A stretch of 38,300 bases of DNA from Clostridiales bacterium (GCA_031264755.1 JAISDO010000023.1:1-38300); one strand, 5' to 3'. Positions 17,389 to 25,836 are shown, numbered from the stretch's first letter. Numbers and translations are program-made. The notes: generated by a model not told the origin, from the letters alone.

Positions 17389-17913
17389 TTAATGTAATTG
17401 CACCTGTTGATTTTGTTTTGGAGCTTTTGGGATTGATGTACACTTGGTAGTATTAATACGCATATTAGTAGTATTGACAAGCACTATGTCTTGTGACATA
17501 GAGATTATGCCAAAGTTTGGGAGCACATTGCCTTGTATTAGCAATGTATGTATGCGTCTAGCTTGCAATGTTATGTCCAACAACTCTCCAAGCAACTCAC
17601 CATCTTGACTATATACTGACGCTCCTATAGGACAATTGAGAGATACATATCTAGTATTCCATACATACTTGACTTGATCTGGATATTTGAAGACTACTAT
17701 CTGCCCTATACTATAGATGTCCTTTATATCTATATATTTAGTTTGGATGTTTGTATTGCCAAAGGTGGTATTATCTATACTATGTACAATAATATTCTGT
17801 GCTGTCTGCTTGTTGTCAAAGTTGACACTATGTATCGTACCATATGAGCTAGCATCACTAAGACACACTACTCGCTTGCCTATTATATCTCTTATACTAC
17901 AACTCAATGTCAT
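17389..17913 (-). CDS. PRC-barrel domain protein (two barrels)
   Basis: A 174-residue protein with two PRC-barrel-like halves. The first (residues 5-85) begins IRDIIGKRVVCLSDASSYGTI. The second (about 90-155) has IGASVYSQDGELLGELLDITLQ and later LPNFGIISMSQDIVLV. PRC barrels are small beta domains that bind RNA or protein partners; in Firmicutes similar proteins (YlmC/YmxH type) are mostly uncharacterised. It has no membrane segment or signal peptide. It is monocistronic, convergent with recO and divergent from the gene at 18120. TATTAT ends 6 nt before the ATG with no clear ribosome-binding site. Confidence 0.6.
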   Translation of the reverse strand: MTLSCSIRDIIGKRVVCLSDASSYGTIHSVNFDNKQTAQNIIVHSIDNTTFGNTNIQTKYIDIKDIYSIGQIVVFKYPDQVKYVWNTRYVSLNCPIGASVYSQDGELLGELLDITLQARRIHTLLIQGNVLPNFGIISMSQDIVLVNTTNMRINTTKCTSIPKAPKQNQQVQLH

Positions 17914-18017
17914 ACTCTTATAATATTCTCAACAAGCTACATAGTTGACTATAATTCAGGACAAATCAATATCATATACAACCAACCCAATAATTACAAA
18001 TTTTTTTTGGCAATTAT

Positions 18018-18046
18018 TTGACTGTATAGAATTATTAAATTAAATA
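18018..18046 (+). promoter_or_regulatory. candidate promoter of the FN3-like gene at 18120
   Basis: TTGACT at 18018-18023, 17-bp spacer, TAAATA at 18041-18046. The -10 is imperfect. The 206-bp divergent gap is otherwise strongly AT-rich with no other feature I can support. Confidence 0.4.
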
Positions 18047-18119
18047 TTAGCAATAATATTAGTATCTCATATTTGGCACTAGTATGGTAACACACACAAC
18101 GGCAAGGTAGAACAACAAC

Positions 18120-18701
18120 ATGCCCACCAATAAATACACAAAACATAAGTCTACTCAGTGGTTGCTTATATCTATAGTCTTCTTTGTATTTGTAGTGATG
18201 AGTTTTTTGATAGGTATAGTATTGATAGACTATACCAACAACAATGTATATTATACACTCAAAATACCGCAATTGGTACTCAACAATACAAGTCAAAATA
18301 TAATATGGCAACCTATATATAGAGCATCAGGTTATCAACTAATGATAGATGGTCAAAAAATAGGATACTTGCCACCCGAACAGTGTATATTTGATACCAA
18401 GCAGTTATACAATGGTACTCATACAGTGGCAGTACAAGCTATAGGTATCAATAATGTTGTTGACTCTAATTGGTCTAACTCACTATATTTTGATGTCAGT
18501 GACAGCATAGATGGCATATTAGATATACCTACTCATTTGCAAGTCAATGACGGTATCCTAAGTTGGCAAAAAGTAGAACATGCACACTCTTATGTAATCA
18601 AAATAGAAGATGTAGCAGTATTAATCTCCAACGAACATTTTGTAGATATATCATACTTGCCATTAGGTCAATACAATATACAAATCAAATCCATAGCATA
18701 A
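18120..18701 (+). CDS. membrane-anchored protein with fibronectin-III-like modules
   Basis: 193 residues. The N-terminus is basic (KYTKHK), followed by one transmembrane segment (about 14-37, LLISIVFFVFVVMSFLIGIV), so the rest should be outside. Two FN3-like modules follow. Module 1 is about 45-130 (QNIIWQPIYRASGYQLMIDG ... SNWSNSLYF). Module 2 starts near 138 (GILSWQKVEHAHSYVIKIED) but stops at YNIQIKSIA, where the F strand should lead into the last strand. The other frame continues for 39 codons past the stop, so the gene may be truncated by a frameshift. AAGG lies 12 nt before the ATG. It is probably a cell-surface protein; ligand unknown. Confidence 0.6.
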   Translation: MPTNKYTKHKSTQWLLISIVFFVFVVMSFLIGIVLIDYTNNNVYYTLKIPQLVLNNTSQNIIWQPIYRASGYQLMIDGQKIGYLPPEQCIFDTKQLYNGTHTVAVQAIGINNVVDSNWSNSLYFDVSDSIDGILDIPTHLQVNDGILSWQKVEHAHSYVIKIEDVAVLISNEHFVDISYLPLGQYNIQIKSIA

Positions 18702-18894
18702 AAATAAATTGGTTACAATCTCAATTGTTGCATATGGATTGCATGTATATATTGTATTGCAATGCACACAATAAGATTACAATTGAAGAAGTATTACCAA
18801 CAAACACACTGATTGATTAGCTTCTACAACTAGATATATAGTCACCAAAGTACAAAACAAGTACCAACAAGCAACTACAATAAGGAGAACTATA

Positions 18895-19551
18895 ATGCTG
18901 ATACCTAACACACCACCCAATCCACCAACTCAGACACCAAGTACCCAAATAAGCAACCAACTCCCCAAATCTACCAATACTCTCAACAATAACAATCTCA
19001 AAGTTAGGGCCAACAATGGAGGTGTATACTTAGATTCTGATTGGTCTGCACCTTTTGAATACACATCAACATCACAATTACCAGCACCAACCAACCTAGT
19101 TCTCAGCAATGGTATCCTAACTTGGGATGCAGTAGAGCACTCTACCAAATATGAGATACAACTCAATGATCTGGTATACGAGACCGAAGGCAATACACAA
19201 AGTCTACTAGATTTGCAACCAGGCAACTATGATATCAAAGTAAGGGCAGTAGGGGACTCCATATACCTGACCTCCGACTGGTCTACAATAGTACAACACA
19301 CTGTGACATCCAAATTGTCAACCCCTATCAATCTCAATGTAGCGGACAATACCTTGAGTTGGGACGCCGTAGACAATGCTGTATCGTACGAGATAGAAAT
19401 CAATGGTGACACAGACAATGTACAAGTTAGCACTACCAACACACTTGCATTGACCAATTTGACTACACCGGGGATATACTCATTCAGAGTACGTGCAATA
19501 GGTGATGGACATGTCGTACTCAAGATATTGTCACTTGATCGGTCTATTTAG
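18895..19551 (+). CDS. fibronectin-III-like repeat protein, no signal peptide, probably a fragment
   Basis: 218 residues. A Pro/Thr/Asn-rich start leads straight into the end of a module (LKVRANNGGVYLDSDWSAPF), then two more FN3-like modules (LPAPTNLVLSNGILTWDAV ... SDWSTIV; LSTPINLNVADNTLSWDAV ... FRVRAIGDG). The frame then diverges (HVVLKILSLDRSI). Just downstream another frame reads RIWSSAKK, like the expected SDWS strand, so a frameshift near 19505-19530 is likely. There is no signal peptide or membrane segment, although AAGGAG sits 7 nt before the ATG. Modules match those of the 18120 gene, so the two ORFs may be pieces or rearranged copies of one long surface-protein gene. Confidence 0.55.
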   Translation: MLIPNTPPNPPTQTPSTQISNQLPKSTNTLNNNNLKVRANNGGVYLDSDWSAPFEYTSTSQLPAPTNLVLSNGILTWDAVEHSTKYEIQLNDLVYETEGNTQSLLDLQPGNYDIKVRAVGDSIYLTSDWSTIVQHTVTSKLSTPINLNVADNTLSWDAVDNAVSYEIEINGDTDNVQVSTTNTLALTNLTTPGIYSFRVRAIGDGHVVLKILSLDRSI

Positions 19552-19605
19552 ACAATCAAGGATTTGGTCATCAGCCAAAAAACCAAACGTTGCAATACTA
19601 TATAA

Positions 19606-21042
19606 CTAATCTGTGTTGTATTCAATCCTAAATATCCAAATATCTTGTCCACCAAAATTGCGTACTACATCACCATCTTGCTTGTCTATAGTAGCACTGT
19701 GTGTATTTGACAATACAATCATACCACCATTGCTAGATAGCAAGATAGGTGAATGCTCACGCATACTACCTCCAAAATACATTTCGCTAGTTATTGTATT
19801 GTTGTCTAGAGTAGTTATAGCTATGCCTTGACTTGTAGTACCTGCCAACACAAGCAAACTATTGTCAAAGTCTATATTGACTACGTTATATATATCTATC
19901 CATCTATCCAATCCCAATATACGTTGCAATGACTGAATCGTACCATTAACTAACACAAATAGATTGCCGCCTTGTCCATTGGATACGAAGATATAATAGC
20001 CACTAATATTGGCAATTATTCTTACACTATTCACACCAACCATACGAGTATTGAGAGTGCTAGTATATCCAAAATAAGGTGCTTGACTGAGACTGAATGT
20101 TATTGTTAACAAATGAAGTACTCCATTGGCAAATCCAGACTTGGCTTCAACTGCCAATACGAATCCATTCTGTATCGGCTGAACTTGCAACGTTTCGTAT
20201 GCAAAACCTGGTCCATTGATACCATTGAGTCTAAATACGGTAGGACTACTGCCAATTCTCAACAAAAATGCTGTAGTGTGCACTGTCTCTGGCACACCTT
20301 CGTTAGCAAATACTAACAATTGATAGTTGATATAATACGCTTGTAGATAGTCTATACCATATGGACTATCTATAATAGTAGTGGGAGGCAGCATGTTAGT
20401 ATTGAGATCACTAGGCAAGCTCAATATTATTAGTTGATTGCCAACAAGACCTAAGCTACGGCTATATACCACTATATAATTGGGATCAAATATATTACCG
20501 TTGTGCAAAACGACCTTGGCATGTATAGGCAAATAGTCTGTAGTATACCAAGTATTGAGTATCTTGCCACTCAAATCCATGCGCGTCAACGCAACTGTGT
20601 TGCTAGCATCGCCCCCATCTTGTAATATTATGTATTCGTTGTTGTACAGTATCACTTGCACAACTTGCAGATTGGGATTGATAGTCCAAAATCCGATTGT
20701 ACCACCATTACGGTTGAGTATAGCCAAGAAACCACCGTTGACATCTATATCAAAGTCGCAACTATCCGAATTGCCAAATATATAATAACAATCATTAATC
20801 TCAAATATAGCGATAGCTTGCTCGTCTAGGCTTCCACCAATATTTTGCGACCACTGTATAGGAGTGTTATAGTGCTGTGACACAAACGCATCTCTGACTC
20901 TACTATGCACATATGGTGTATTGTTGCTTACGTCATCTAATTGGGTATGCTTGTTGATTATCAAAATACCCAATACAATAATTATACCAAAATTGGCAAC
21001 CAATAAGATGCTGAGCAATTTTTTTGACTTTATACTAAACAT
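19606..21042 (-). CDS. membrane-anchored beta-propeller-like protein, function unknown
   Basis: 478 residues with an N-terminal membrane segment (about 8-28, LLSILLVANFGIIIVLGILII) and an outside domain built of strand-rich repeats. The pattern WSQNIGGSLDEQAIAIFEIN ... YIFGNSDSCDFDI ... FLAILNRNG resembles repeats of extracellular propellers (GG-DE-A followed by a glycine-rich strand and a report of x-LN-NG). The same pattern closes the protein (VVRNFGGQDIWIFRIEYN). I do not recognise a specific family. Its 3' end faces the FN3-like gene with a 54-bp gap and no strong terminator. A TATAAT ends 7 nt before the ATG; there is no ribosome-binding site. Confidence 0.6.
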   Translation of the reverse strand: MFSIKSKKLLSILLVANFGIIIVLGILIINKHTQLDDVSNNTPYVHSRVRDAFVSQHYNTPIQWSQNIGGSLDEQAIAIFEINDCYYIFGNSDSCDFDIDVNGGFLAILNRNGGTIGFWTINPNLQVVQVILYNNEYIILQDGGDASNTVALTRMDLSGKILNTWYTTDYLPIHAKVVLHNGNIFDPNYIVVYSRSLGLVGNQLIILSLPSDLNTNMLPPTTIIDSPYGIDYLQAYYINYQLLVFANEGVPETVHTTAFLLRIGSSPTVFRLNGINGPGFAYETLQVQPIQNGFVLAVEAKSGFANGVLHLLTITFSLSQAPYFGYTSTLNTRMVGVNSVRIIANISGYYIFVSNGQGGNLFVLVNGTIQSLQRILGLDRWIDIYNVVNIDFDNSLLVLAGTTSQGIAITTLDNNTITSEMYFGGSMREHSPILLSSNGGMIVLSNTHSATIDKQDGDVVRNFGGQDIWIFRIEYNTD

Positions 21043-21049
21043 ATATTAT

Positions 21050-21073
21050 ATTATATCATCAATTGTTTGACAA
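21050..21073 (-). promoter_or_regulatory. promoter region of the propeller-like gene
   Basis: On the minus strand TTGTCA (21068-21073) is followed by two overlapping TATAAT hexamers. The upstream one (21050-21055) ends 7 nt before the ATG. The downstream one has perfect 17-bp spacing but would place the start site at the ATG itself. Either way there is almost no leader. Confidence 0.5.
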
Positions 21074-21268
21074 TAATATAAATATACAAAAATAGTCAAA
21101 TTATGGCAACGCAAGCAATTATTAATTGAGCAATCAAAAGTTGTATAAATTGTGTCAAACATTGCAATTAGTCGGTTGTTGAAAGCATTAGCAATAACAT
21201 TGATGATGTACCCCTTATAGTTGTGAAGACAATCTAATATGACAACCAATGCTTTGCCAATATGTTTG

Positions 21269-21297
21269 TTGACATTTAGCATACACAGTAGTATAGT
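21269..21297 (+). promoter_or_regulatory. promoter of coaE
   Basis: TTGACA at 21269-21274, 17-bp spacer, TATAGT at 21292-21297. The -10 ends 8 nt before the coaE ATG (21306) and no Shine-Dalgarno precedes the ATG, so the transcript is predicted to be leaderless or nearly so. Confidence 0.75.
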
Positions 21298-21305
21298 GTA
21301 CTTGT

Positions 21306-21941
21306 ATGAAGACTAACTTTGTATTGGGATTGACTGGTGGTATTGCAAGTGGCAAAAGCACTGTAGCTAGATTGTTGGCACAACTTGGAGCTACAGTTGT
21401 ATACTCAGACATCGTCGCCAAACAATTGATGCAAGATGACAACATAGTACAACAATTGGTGCGAGCCTTTGGCAACACTATTGTTGACGACAACAATAGT
21501 ATCATTGTGTCTACATTGCGAGAATTAGTATGGAGCAATATAGAAAATATACACAAAATCAACAATATAATGTGGCCACCTACTATATTAGCAATCCAAG
21601 AGATACTAGACAAGTCCAAAGGATTGATTGTGATTGAGAGTGCATTGTTGTTTGAATCCAACCTAAATCAAATAGTTGACTTGATTGCAACTATATCCAT
21701 AGATGACAATATTAGACGCAAACGTGTATTGGATAGAGGAGACAATAGCATAGCACACTTAGACATCATACTAGCTTGCCAATTGACAGATGCCAAAAGA
21801 GAAAGTCTGGCTAATATAGTAATATATAACAATGGAGATATTGATACGCTACATAACAACACCAAGATACTATTTGATAGCCTTGTAGCATCAATATCAA
21901 ATCAATTATCTACACATACAATATCAGATTCAATCATATAA
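21306..21941 (+). CDS. coaE: dephospho-CoA kinase
   Basis: Last step of coenzyme A synthesis, phosphorylating dephospho-CoA. The P-loop is GLTGGIASGKSTVA at residues 8-21, followed by the family's VVYSDIVAKQL. The lid and base-binding regions (VIESALLFESNL, RRKRVLDRG) follow. At 211 residues it is normal. The ATG at 21306 matches the family start, and the promoter sits directly before it. The lytic transglycosylase follows after 34 bp, a pairing common in Firmicutes. Confidence 0.93.
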   Translation: MKTNFVLGLTGGIASGKSTVARLLAQLGATVVYSDIVAKQLMQDDNIVQQLVRAFGNTIVDDNNSIIVSTLRELVWSNIENIHKINNIMWPPTILAIQEILDKSKGLIVIESALLFESNLNQIVDLIATISIDDNIRRKRVLDRGDNSIAHLDIILACQLTDAKRESLANIVIYNNGDIDTLHNNTKILFDSLVASISNQLSTHTISDSII

Positions 21942-21975
21942 TATCACCATAACCAATTTATCTATACCAAAAACA

Positions 21976-22518
21976 ATGCAAGCTTCAACCAAAAAATATT
22001 TATATATTATATCGAGCTTGGCTGCGGCAATTATTGTATCTAGTTTAGGATTGTTAGTAGGATTTAGGATCGTATATCCCAACAAATATAGTGACACTAT
22101 ACATACGTATACACAACAATACCAAGTAGACAAGCAATTGATACAAGCAATAATATGGGTGGAGAGCAAATACGATCCCAAAGCTAAAAGCAACAGTGGA
22201 GCACTAGGTCTAATGCAAATCATGCCAGATACTGCCCAGTGGCTCAATTCTACACTAGAGCAACAATCGCAAGACTTATTTGAACCCTCTTACAATATAC
22301 ACTTAGGGGTATATTATATCAAACTACTACTAGAGAGATTTGGGGATATCTCACTTACATTAGCAGCATACAATGCAGGACCCACCAATGTATCTAGATG
22401 GCTAACCAATCCAAACTATGCCCTTAATGGAAGACTTGTCAATATACCTTTCAAAGAAACCAAAAATTATATAGCCAGAGTAATCAAAGTCACCAAGATA
22501 TATAGTAGGCTATACTAA
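21976..22518 (+). CDS. membrane-anchored lytic transglycosylase (SLT domain)
   Basis: Cleaves peptidoglycan glycan strands, producing anhydro-muropeptides. The N-terminal segment (about 9-32, LYIISSLAAAIIVSSLGLLVGF) anchors it in the membrane. The SLT domain fills the rest, with catalytic Glu63 in IIWVESKYDPKAKSNSGALG, then LMQIMP and LAAYNAGP. 180 residues is typical of the short single-domain form found next to coaE. No ribosome-binding site precedes the ATG; it may be translated by coupling from coaE or from a weak TATACC 7 nt upstream. Confidence 0.9.
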   Translation: MQASTKKYLYIISSLAAAIIVSSLGLLVGFRIVYPNKYSDTIHTYTQQYQVDKQLIQAIIWVESKYDPKAKSNSGALGLMQIMPDTAQWLNSTLEQQSQDLFEPSYNIHLGVYYIKLLLERFGDISLTLAAYNAGPTNVSRWLTNPNYALNGRLVNIPFKETKNYIARVIKVTKIYSRLY

Positions 22519-22638
22519 AACAAGTCCAAATTGACAAAACAAAATCAATTGAATGATACAATAATCAAAAATAAATAACATTTGATTGCCTAATTGTAAA
22601 TAGATACTATACTTCCAACAATTTTTTTACTATTTAGT

Positions 22639-22667
22639 TTGACTTTTGACTATAACTGTAGTATACT
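22639..22667 (+). promoter_or_regulatory. promoter of asp23-fakA
   Basis: TTGACT at 22639-22644, 17-bp spacer, TATACT at 22662-22667. The leader from about 22674 to 22728 contains the 21-bp inverted repeat listed next and AGAGG before the ATG. Confidence 0.7.
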
Positions 22668-22680
22668 TAGATATGGTTAT

Positions 22681-22701
22681 TGACAAAATCACATTTTGTC
22701 A
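22681..22701. promoter_or_regulatory. perfect inverted repeat in the asp23 leader
   Basis: TGACAAAAT and ATTTTGTCA around CAC. It overlaps a second possible promoter (TTGACA 22680-22685, 16 bp, TAATTA 22702-22707), so it could be an operator for an unknown regulator or a leader hairpin. Confidence 0.5.
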
Positions 22702-22728
22702 TAATTAATCGTAGTTAGAGGCGTATTT

Positions 22729-23082
22729 ATGAGCGTAATTACTCGCAACTATTATGGCAACATTTTGATTACCGACGAAGCCATTGCTCAAGTTGTGGGC
22801 AATATAGCACTCAACAGTTTGGGCATTGCTGATTTGGTATCCAAAAAGTTTAGTGATGGCTTGTCCGATATATTTAGACGCAACCGAACTAGCCGTGGTG
22901 TTAGAGTATTGACCAATCAAGACAAAATATATATAGAGTTGTTTGTTTATATTCTATATGGCATGTCTATAGAAAGTGTGTCACAAGCCTTGAGACAAAA
23001 AATCAAATACGGCGTAGAAGAGTTCACGGGCATGTCTGTAGTGTCTATAGAAATCAAGGTAATAGGCGTAAAATTGTCCTAA
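22729..23082 (+). CDS. Asp23/YloU-family protein
   Basis: A 117-residue Asp23/Gls24 (YloU-type) protein, linked to envelope homeostasis in Gram-positives. The pattern is NILITDEAIAQVVGNIALNSLGIADL near the start, IYIELFVYILYGMSIESVSQALRQKI in the middle and VVSIEIKVIGVKL at the end. AGAGG precedes the ATG. It lies 38 bp upstream of fakA, which is the standard yloU-yloV pair; the rpmB gene often found beside it is not here. Confidence 0.88.
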   Translation: MSVITRNYYGNILITDEAIAQVVGNIALNSLGIADLVSKKFSDGLSDIFRRNRTSRGVRVLTNQDKIYIELFVYILYGMSIESVSQALRQKIKYGVEEFTGMSVVSIEIKVIGVKLS

Positions 23083-23120
23083 CTTCTGACGTTTAGCATT
23101 CTGTATCAATTAGGAGTTGT

Positions 23121-24758
23121 ATGAAATATAATATAGATGGTTCATTTTTTCGAAAGATGTTTCTTGGAGCAATATCGTTGCTAGACAAAAATAAAGAAGA
23201 AGTGGACAAACTCAATGTTTTTCCTGTACCTGATGGAGATACAGGGTCTAATATGTCTCTGACAATGCAATCTGTAGCCAAAGAGCTTGCTATATGTACC
23301 ACCAACAATATATCAGATTTGTGTCATGCAATATCCAGAGGAGCTCTACGTGGGGCACGTGGCAACAGTGGAGTGATACTTAGCCAAATATGCAAAGGTA
23401 TGACATCTGTATGGGCCGAAACCAACAAGATTGATGTCAAAACCACAGCTAGAGCTATTGCTAATGGAGCTGAAGTTGCTTACAAAGTGGTATCAAAGCC
23501 TCAAGAAGGAACGATACTAACCGTAATAAGAGATATGGCTACAGCAGCCAAGAAGTTGGCCAAACAAAAAGGCATAGAGTATGATGACTTTCTTAGTGGA
23601 GTCATAGATGCGGGGGTAGCATCATTGAGATCTACGCCAGACTTGTTGCCTATACTCAAGACGGCAGGCGTGGTGGACTCTGGTGGACAAGGATTGTTGT
23701 TTATATTTCAGGGATTCTACAATGTAGTATTAGGTAGAGAGGAATCCATCTTGGACTTTGAGATCAATCTAGGGCTAAATGTAGATCTCAATAGACTATT
23801 TCATGCCAATTACAATTCGCTGTCCAATATAGAGTTTGCTTATTGTACTGAATTCTTTGTAATTAATATACACAAAAAGACAACTCAAGCATCAATCAAC
23901 AAGTTCAGAGATTTTTTGATGACTATTGGGGACTGTGTACTTGTGATAGGCGATCTATCTATTGTCAAAGTACACGTGCACACCAATGATCCTGGACTAG
24001 CTCTGTCCAATGCTGTAGCATTGGGGGAAATTAACGGTGTCAAGATAGAAAATATGCTTGAGCAAACCCGTGAACTATCCAAAAGCAAAGTCAATCAAAA
24101 ACCTCACGGCATGATTGTAGTCTCATCAGGCGAAGGATTTAGACAAATCTTCAAAGACCTATTGGTAGATGGTATAGTAGACGGTGGGGCGTCATTCAAC
24201 CCTAGTGCTGAGGATATAGCTGCCACATGTGACAATATAGGAGCCAAAGAAGTCATCGTGTTGCCCAGCAACAAAAATGCTATCCTAGCGGCAGAGCAGT
24301 CCAAGCAACTAGTCAAAAACTGCAAAGTACACATATTGCCAACTGCCAACATACCTCAATCAATCAATGCAATCATATCATACAACCCTGATAAGAACGT
24401 CAACGACAATATACAAGCCATGCAATCTGTCTTTCAGTCAATCAAGACGGGTGCCATATCTCAAGCAGTCAAAACTACTAATGTCAATAGTATTGATATT
24501 AATACTGACGATTATATTGGAATTGTTGGCAACTCTATCAATATCAAATCTGACACGTTGACAGATGCTACTATACAACTAGTAGACAGCATAATCAATA
24601 CTAATACTTCTAACATTACATTGTATTATGGCTCATTAGTAGAACTAGACAATGCTCAACGATTGATCAAAGACATAGCAACTCAATATCCCAATCATGA
24701 TGTTGATTTGCAATTTGGTGGACAAGACTTGTATCACTATATAGTATCAGTAGAATAG
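23121..24758 (+). CDS. fakA: fatty acid kinase catalytic subunit FakA (YloV)
   Basis: FakA phosphorylates fatty acids carried by FakB proteins so that exogenous fatty acids can enter phospholipid synthesis. An N-terminal DhaL-type kinase domain (residues 1 to about 200) contains the Mg-ATP site NVFPVPDGDTGSNM (32-45) and GARGNSGVILSQI. The middle and C-terminal domains end in the typical FGGQDLYHYIVSVE. 545 residues is full length. TAGGAG lies 4 nt before the ATG. No fakB gene is in the window. Confidence 0.93.
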   Translation: MKYNIDGSFFRKMFLGAISLLDKNKEEVDKLNVFPVPDGDTGSNMSLTMQSVAKELAICTTNNISDLCHAISRGALRGARGNSGVILSQICKGMTSVWAETNKIDVKTTARAIANGAEVAYKVVSKPQEGTILTVIRDMATAAKKLAKQKGIEYDDFLSGVIDAGVASLRSTPDLLPILKTAGVVDSGGQGLLFIFQGFYNVVLGREESILDFEINLGLNVDLNRLFHANYNSLSNIEFAYCTEFFVINIHKKTTQASINKFRDFLMTIGDCVLVIGDLSIVKVHVHTNDPGLALSNAVALGEINGVKIENMLEQTRELSKSKVNQKPHGMIVVSSGEGFRQIFKDLLVDGIVDGGASFNPSAEDIAATCDNIGAKEVIVLPSNKNAILAAEQSKQLVKNCKVHILPTANIPQSINAIISYNPDKNVNDNIQAMQSVFQSIKTGAISQAVKTTNVNSIDINTDDYIGIVGNSINIKSDTLTDATIQLVDSIINTNTSNITLYYGSLVELDNAQRLIKDIATQYPNHDVDLQFGGQDLYHYIVSVE

Positions 24759-24795
24759 AGACAATTCTAATAATAACCCACAATATCAACCTTGT

Positions 24796-24830
24796 ATGTG
24801 TGATTGTACAATCACAATTCAATCACACAT
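24796..24830. repeat. alternative stem-loops between fakA and galU
   Basis: Three copies of the same 8-10 bp element lie here. TGTGATTG and CAATCACA form a perfect 18-bp palindrome at 24799-24816. A third copy (CAATCACACAT, 24820-24830) can pair instead with ATGTGTGATTG at 24796-24806. The two pairings exclude each other. There is no T-run after them, so it is more an operator or leader switch than a terminator. Confidence 0.55.
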
Positions 24831-24853
24831 TAAGGTGGAGAAAAACATAATCA

Positions 24854-25708
24854 ATGGACAAAATAACAAAAGGAGTTGTACCTTGTGCTGGTATGGGTAC
24901 TAGATTTTTGCCTATTACCAAGTCATTGCCCAAAGAGTTGTTGCCAGTTATAGATACACCCGTGTTGCAGTATATTATAGACGAATTTGTCAACAGTGGT
25001 ATCACTGATATACTCTTGATAATCAACGCTGCCAAACTAGCTATCAAACATTACTTTGAACCTAATAATGCAATAATTGACAAGTTGCTCAAAGCAGGCA
25101 AACACAATGAGGCTAGTATGCTGCAAGAGTTGCACAAGCGAGCCAATATAGTATTTGAATATCAAGAACAACCTAAGGGGAGTGGTGACGCTGTGCTACA
25201 TGCACGCAACTTTGTTGGAGAAGATGTCTTTGCTCTAGCTTGGGGAGATGATTTGATAGTATCACAAATACCCGCTGTGGCTCAACTGATACAAGCATAC
25301 AATAGTTTGGGTACAAGTATACTAGGCGTACAAGAGATATTGACTGATGACATTGTCAAATATGGCATCCCTCGCATCAAGTCACAACAAGGAGACAGCT
25401 ATCTATGTAGTGAAATAGTAGAGAAGCCATCTTTGGATAAGGTTCCCTCTAGATTAGCAGCACTTGGTAGATACATATTGACACCAGATATATTTGATGA
25501 AATCACCTCTACTAGACAGAACAATAGTGGAGAACTTCACCTAACTGTTGCTCTCAATAGCCTATCTAGCAAGGGACAGTTGTGGGCTACCAAATTTGAA
25601 GGTACACGTTTTGATATGGGTGACAAGTTGGGAGCACTAAAAGCTACTGTACATTTTGGTATAGAGCGATTTGGAGATGCCTTTAGAGACTATTTGCAAC
25701 AGATATAA
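24854..25708 (+). CDS. galU: UTP--glucose-1-phosphate uridylyltransferase
   Basis: Makes UDP-glucose from UTP and glucose-1-phosphate, for glycolipid and surface polysaccharide synthesis; the phosphoglucomutase at 6144 can supply the substrate. Nucleotidyltransferase motifs: PCAGMGTRFLPITKSLPKELLPVID at the N-terminus, FEYQEQPKGSGDAVLHA, ALAWGDDLI with the metal-binding Asp, and EKP. At 284 residues it is normal. GGTGGAG at 24834-24840 is 13 nt from the ATG, a long spacing. The 3' end lies inside a large hairpin terminator. Confidence 0.94.
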   Translation: MDKITKGVVPCAGMGTRFLPITKSLPKELLPVIDTPVLQYIIDEFVNSGITDILLIINAAKLAIKHYFEPNNAIIDKLLKAGKHNEASMLQELHKRANIVFEYQEQPKGSGDAVLHARNFVGEDVFALAWGDDLIVSQIPAVAQLIQAYNSLGTSILGVQEILTDDIVKYGIPRIKSQQGDSYLCSEIVEKPSLDKVPSRLAALGRYILTPDIFDEITSTRQNNSGELHLTVALNSLSSKGQLWATKFEGTRFDMGDKLGALKATVHFGIERFGDAFRDYLQQI

Positions 25709-25730
25709 TTATATCTGTTGCAAATAGTCT
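25687..25730 (+). terminator. terminator overlapping the end of galU
   Basis: A 20-bp perfect stem (arms 25687-25706 and 25711-25730) with an AATT loop, followed by TTGT. The left arm encodes the last galU codons and the loop holds part of its stop codon. Confidence 0.85.
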
Positions 25731-25836
25731 TTGTCTATTGAATGTTGTAGAATATATAATTACTAGGCACAAATCAATCACGACCCTAATATAGTAAGAT
25801 AATCTTGTATTTATGCTATATTTTTGCTAGACAAAT

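Noticed and set aside
21046..21282. 78-codon minus-strand open frame in the propeller/coaE divergent gap
   Set aside because: The first half has coding-like codon context but the second half does not, there is no ribosome-binding site, and it would overlap both divergent promoters.
24799..24816. TGTGA...TCACA palindrome as a CRP site
   Set aside because: The centre between the pentamers is 8 bp, whereas CRP sites have 6, and this looks like a Firmicute; a generic palindrome or leader structure is a safer reading.
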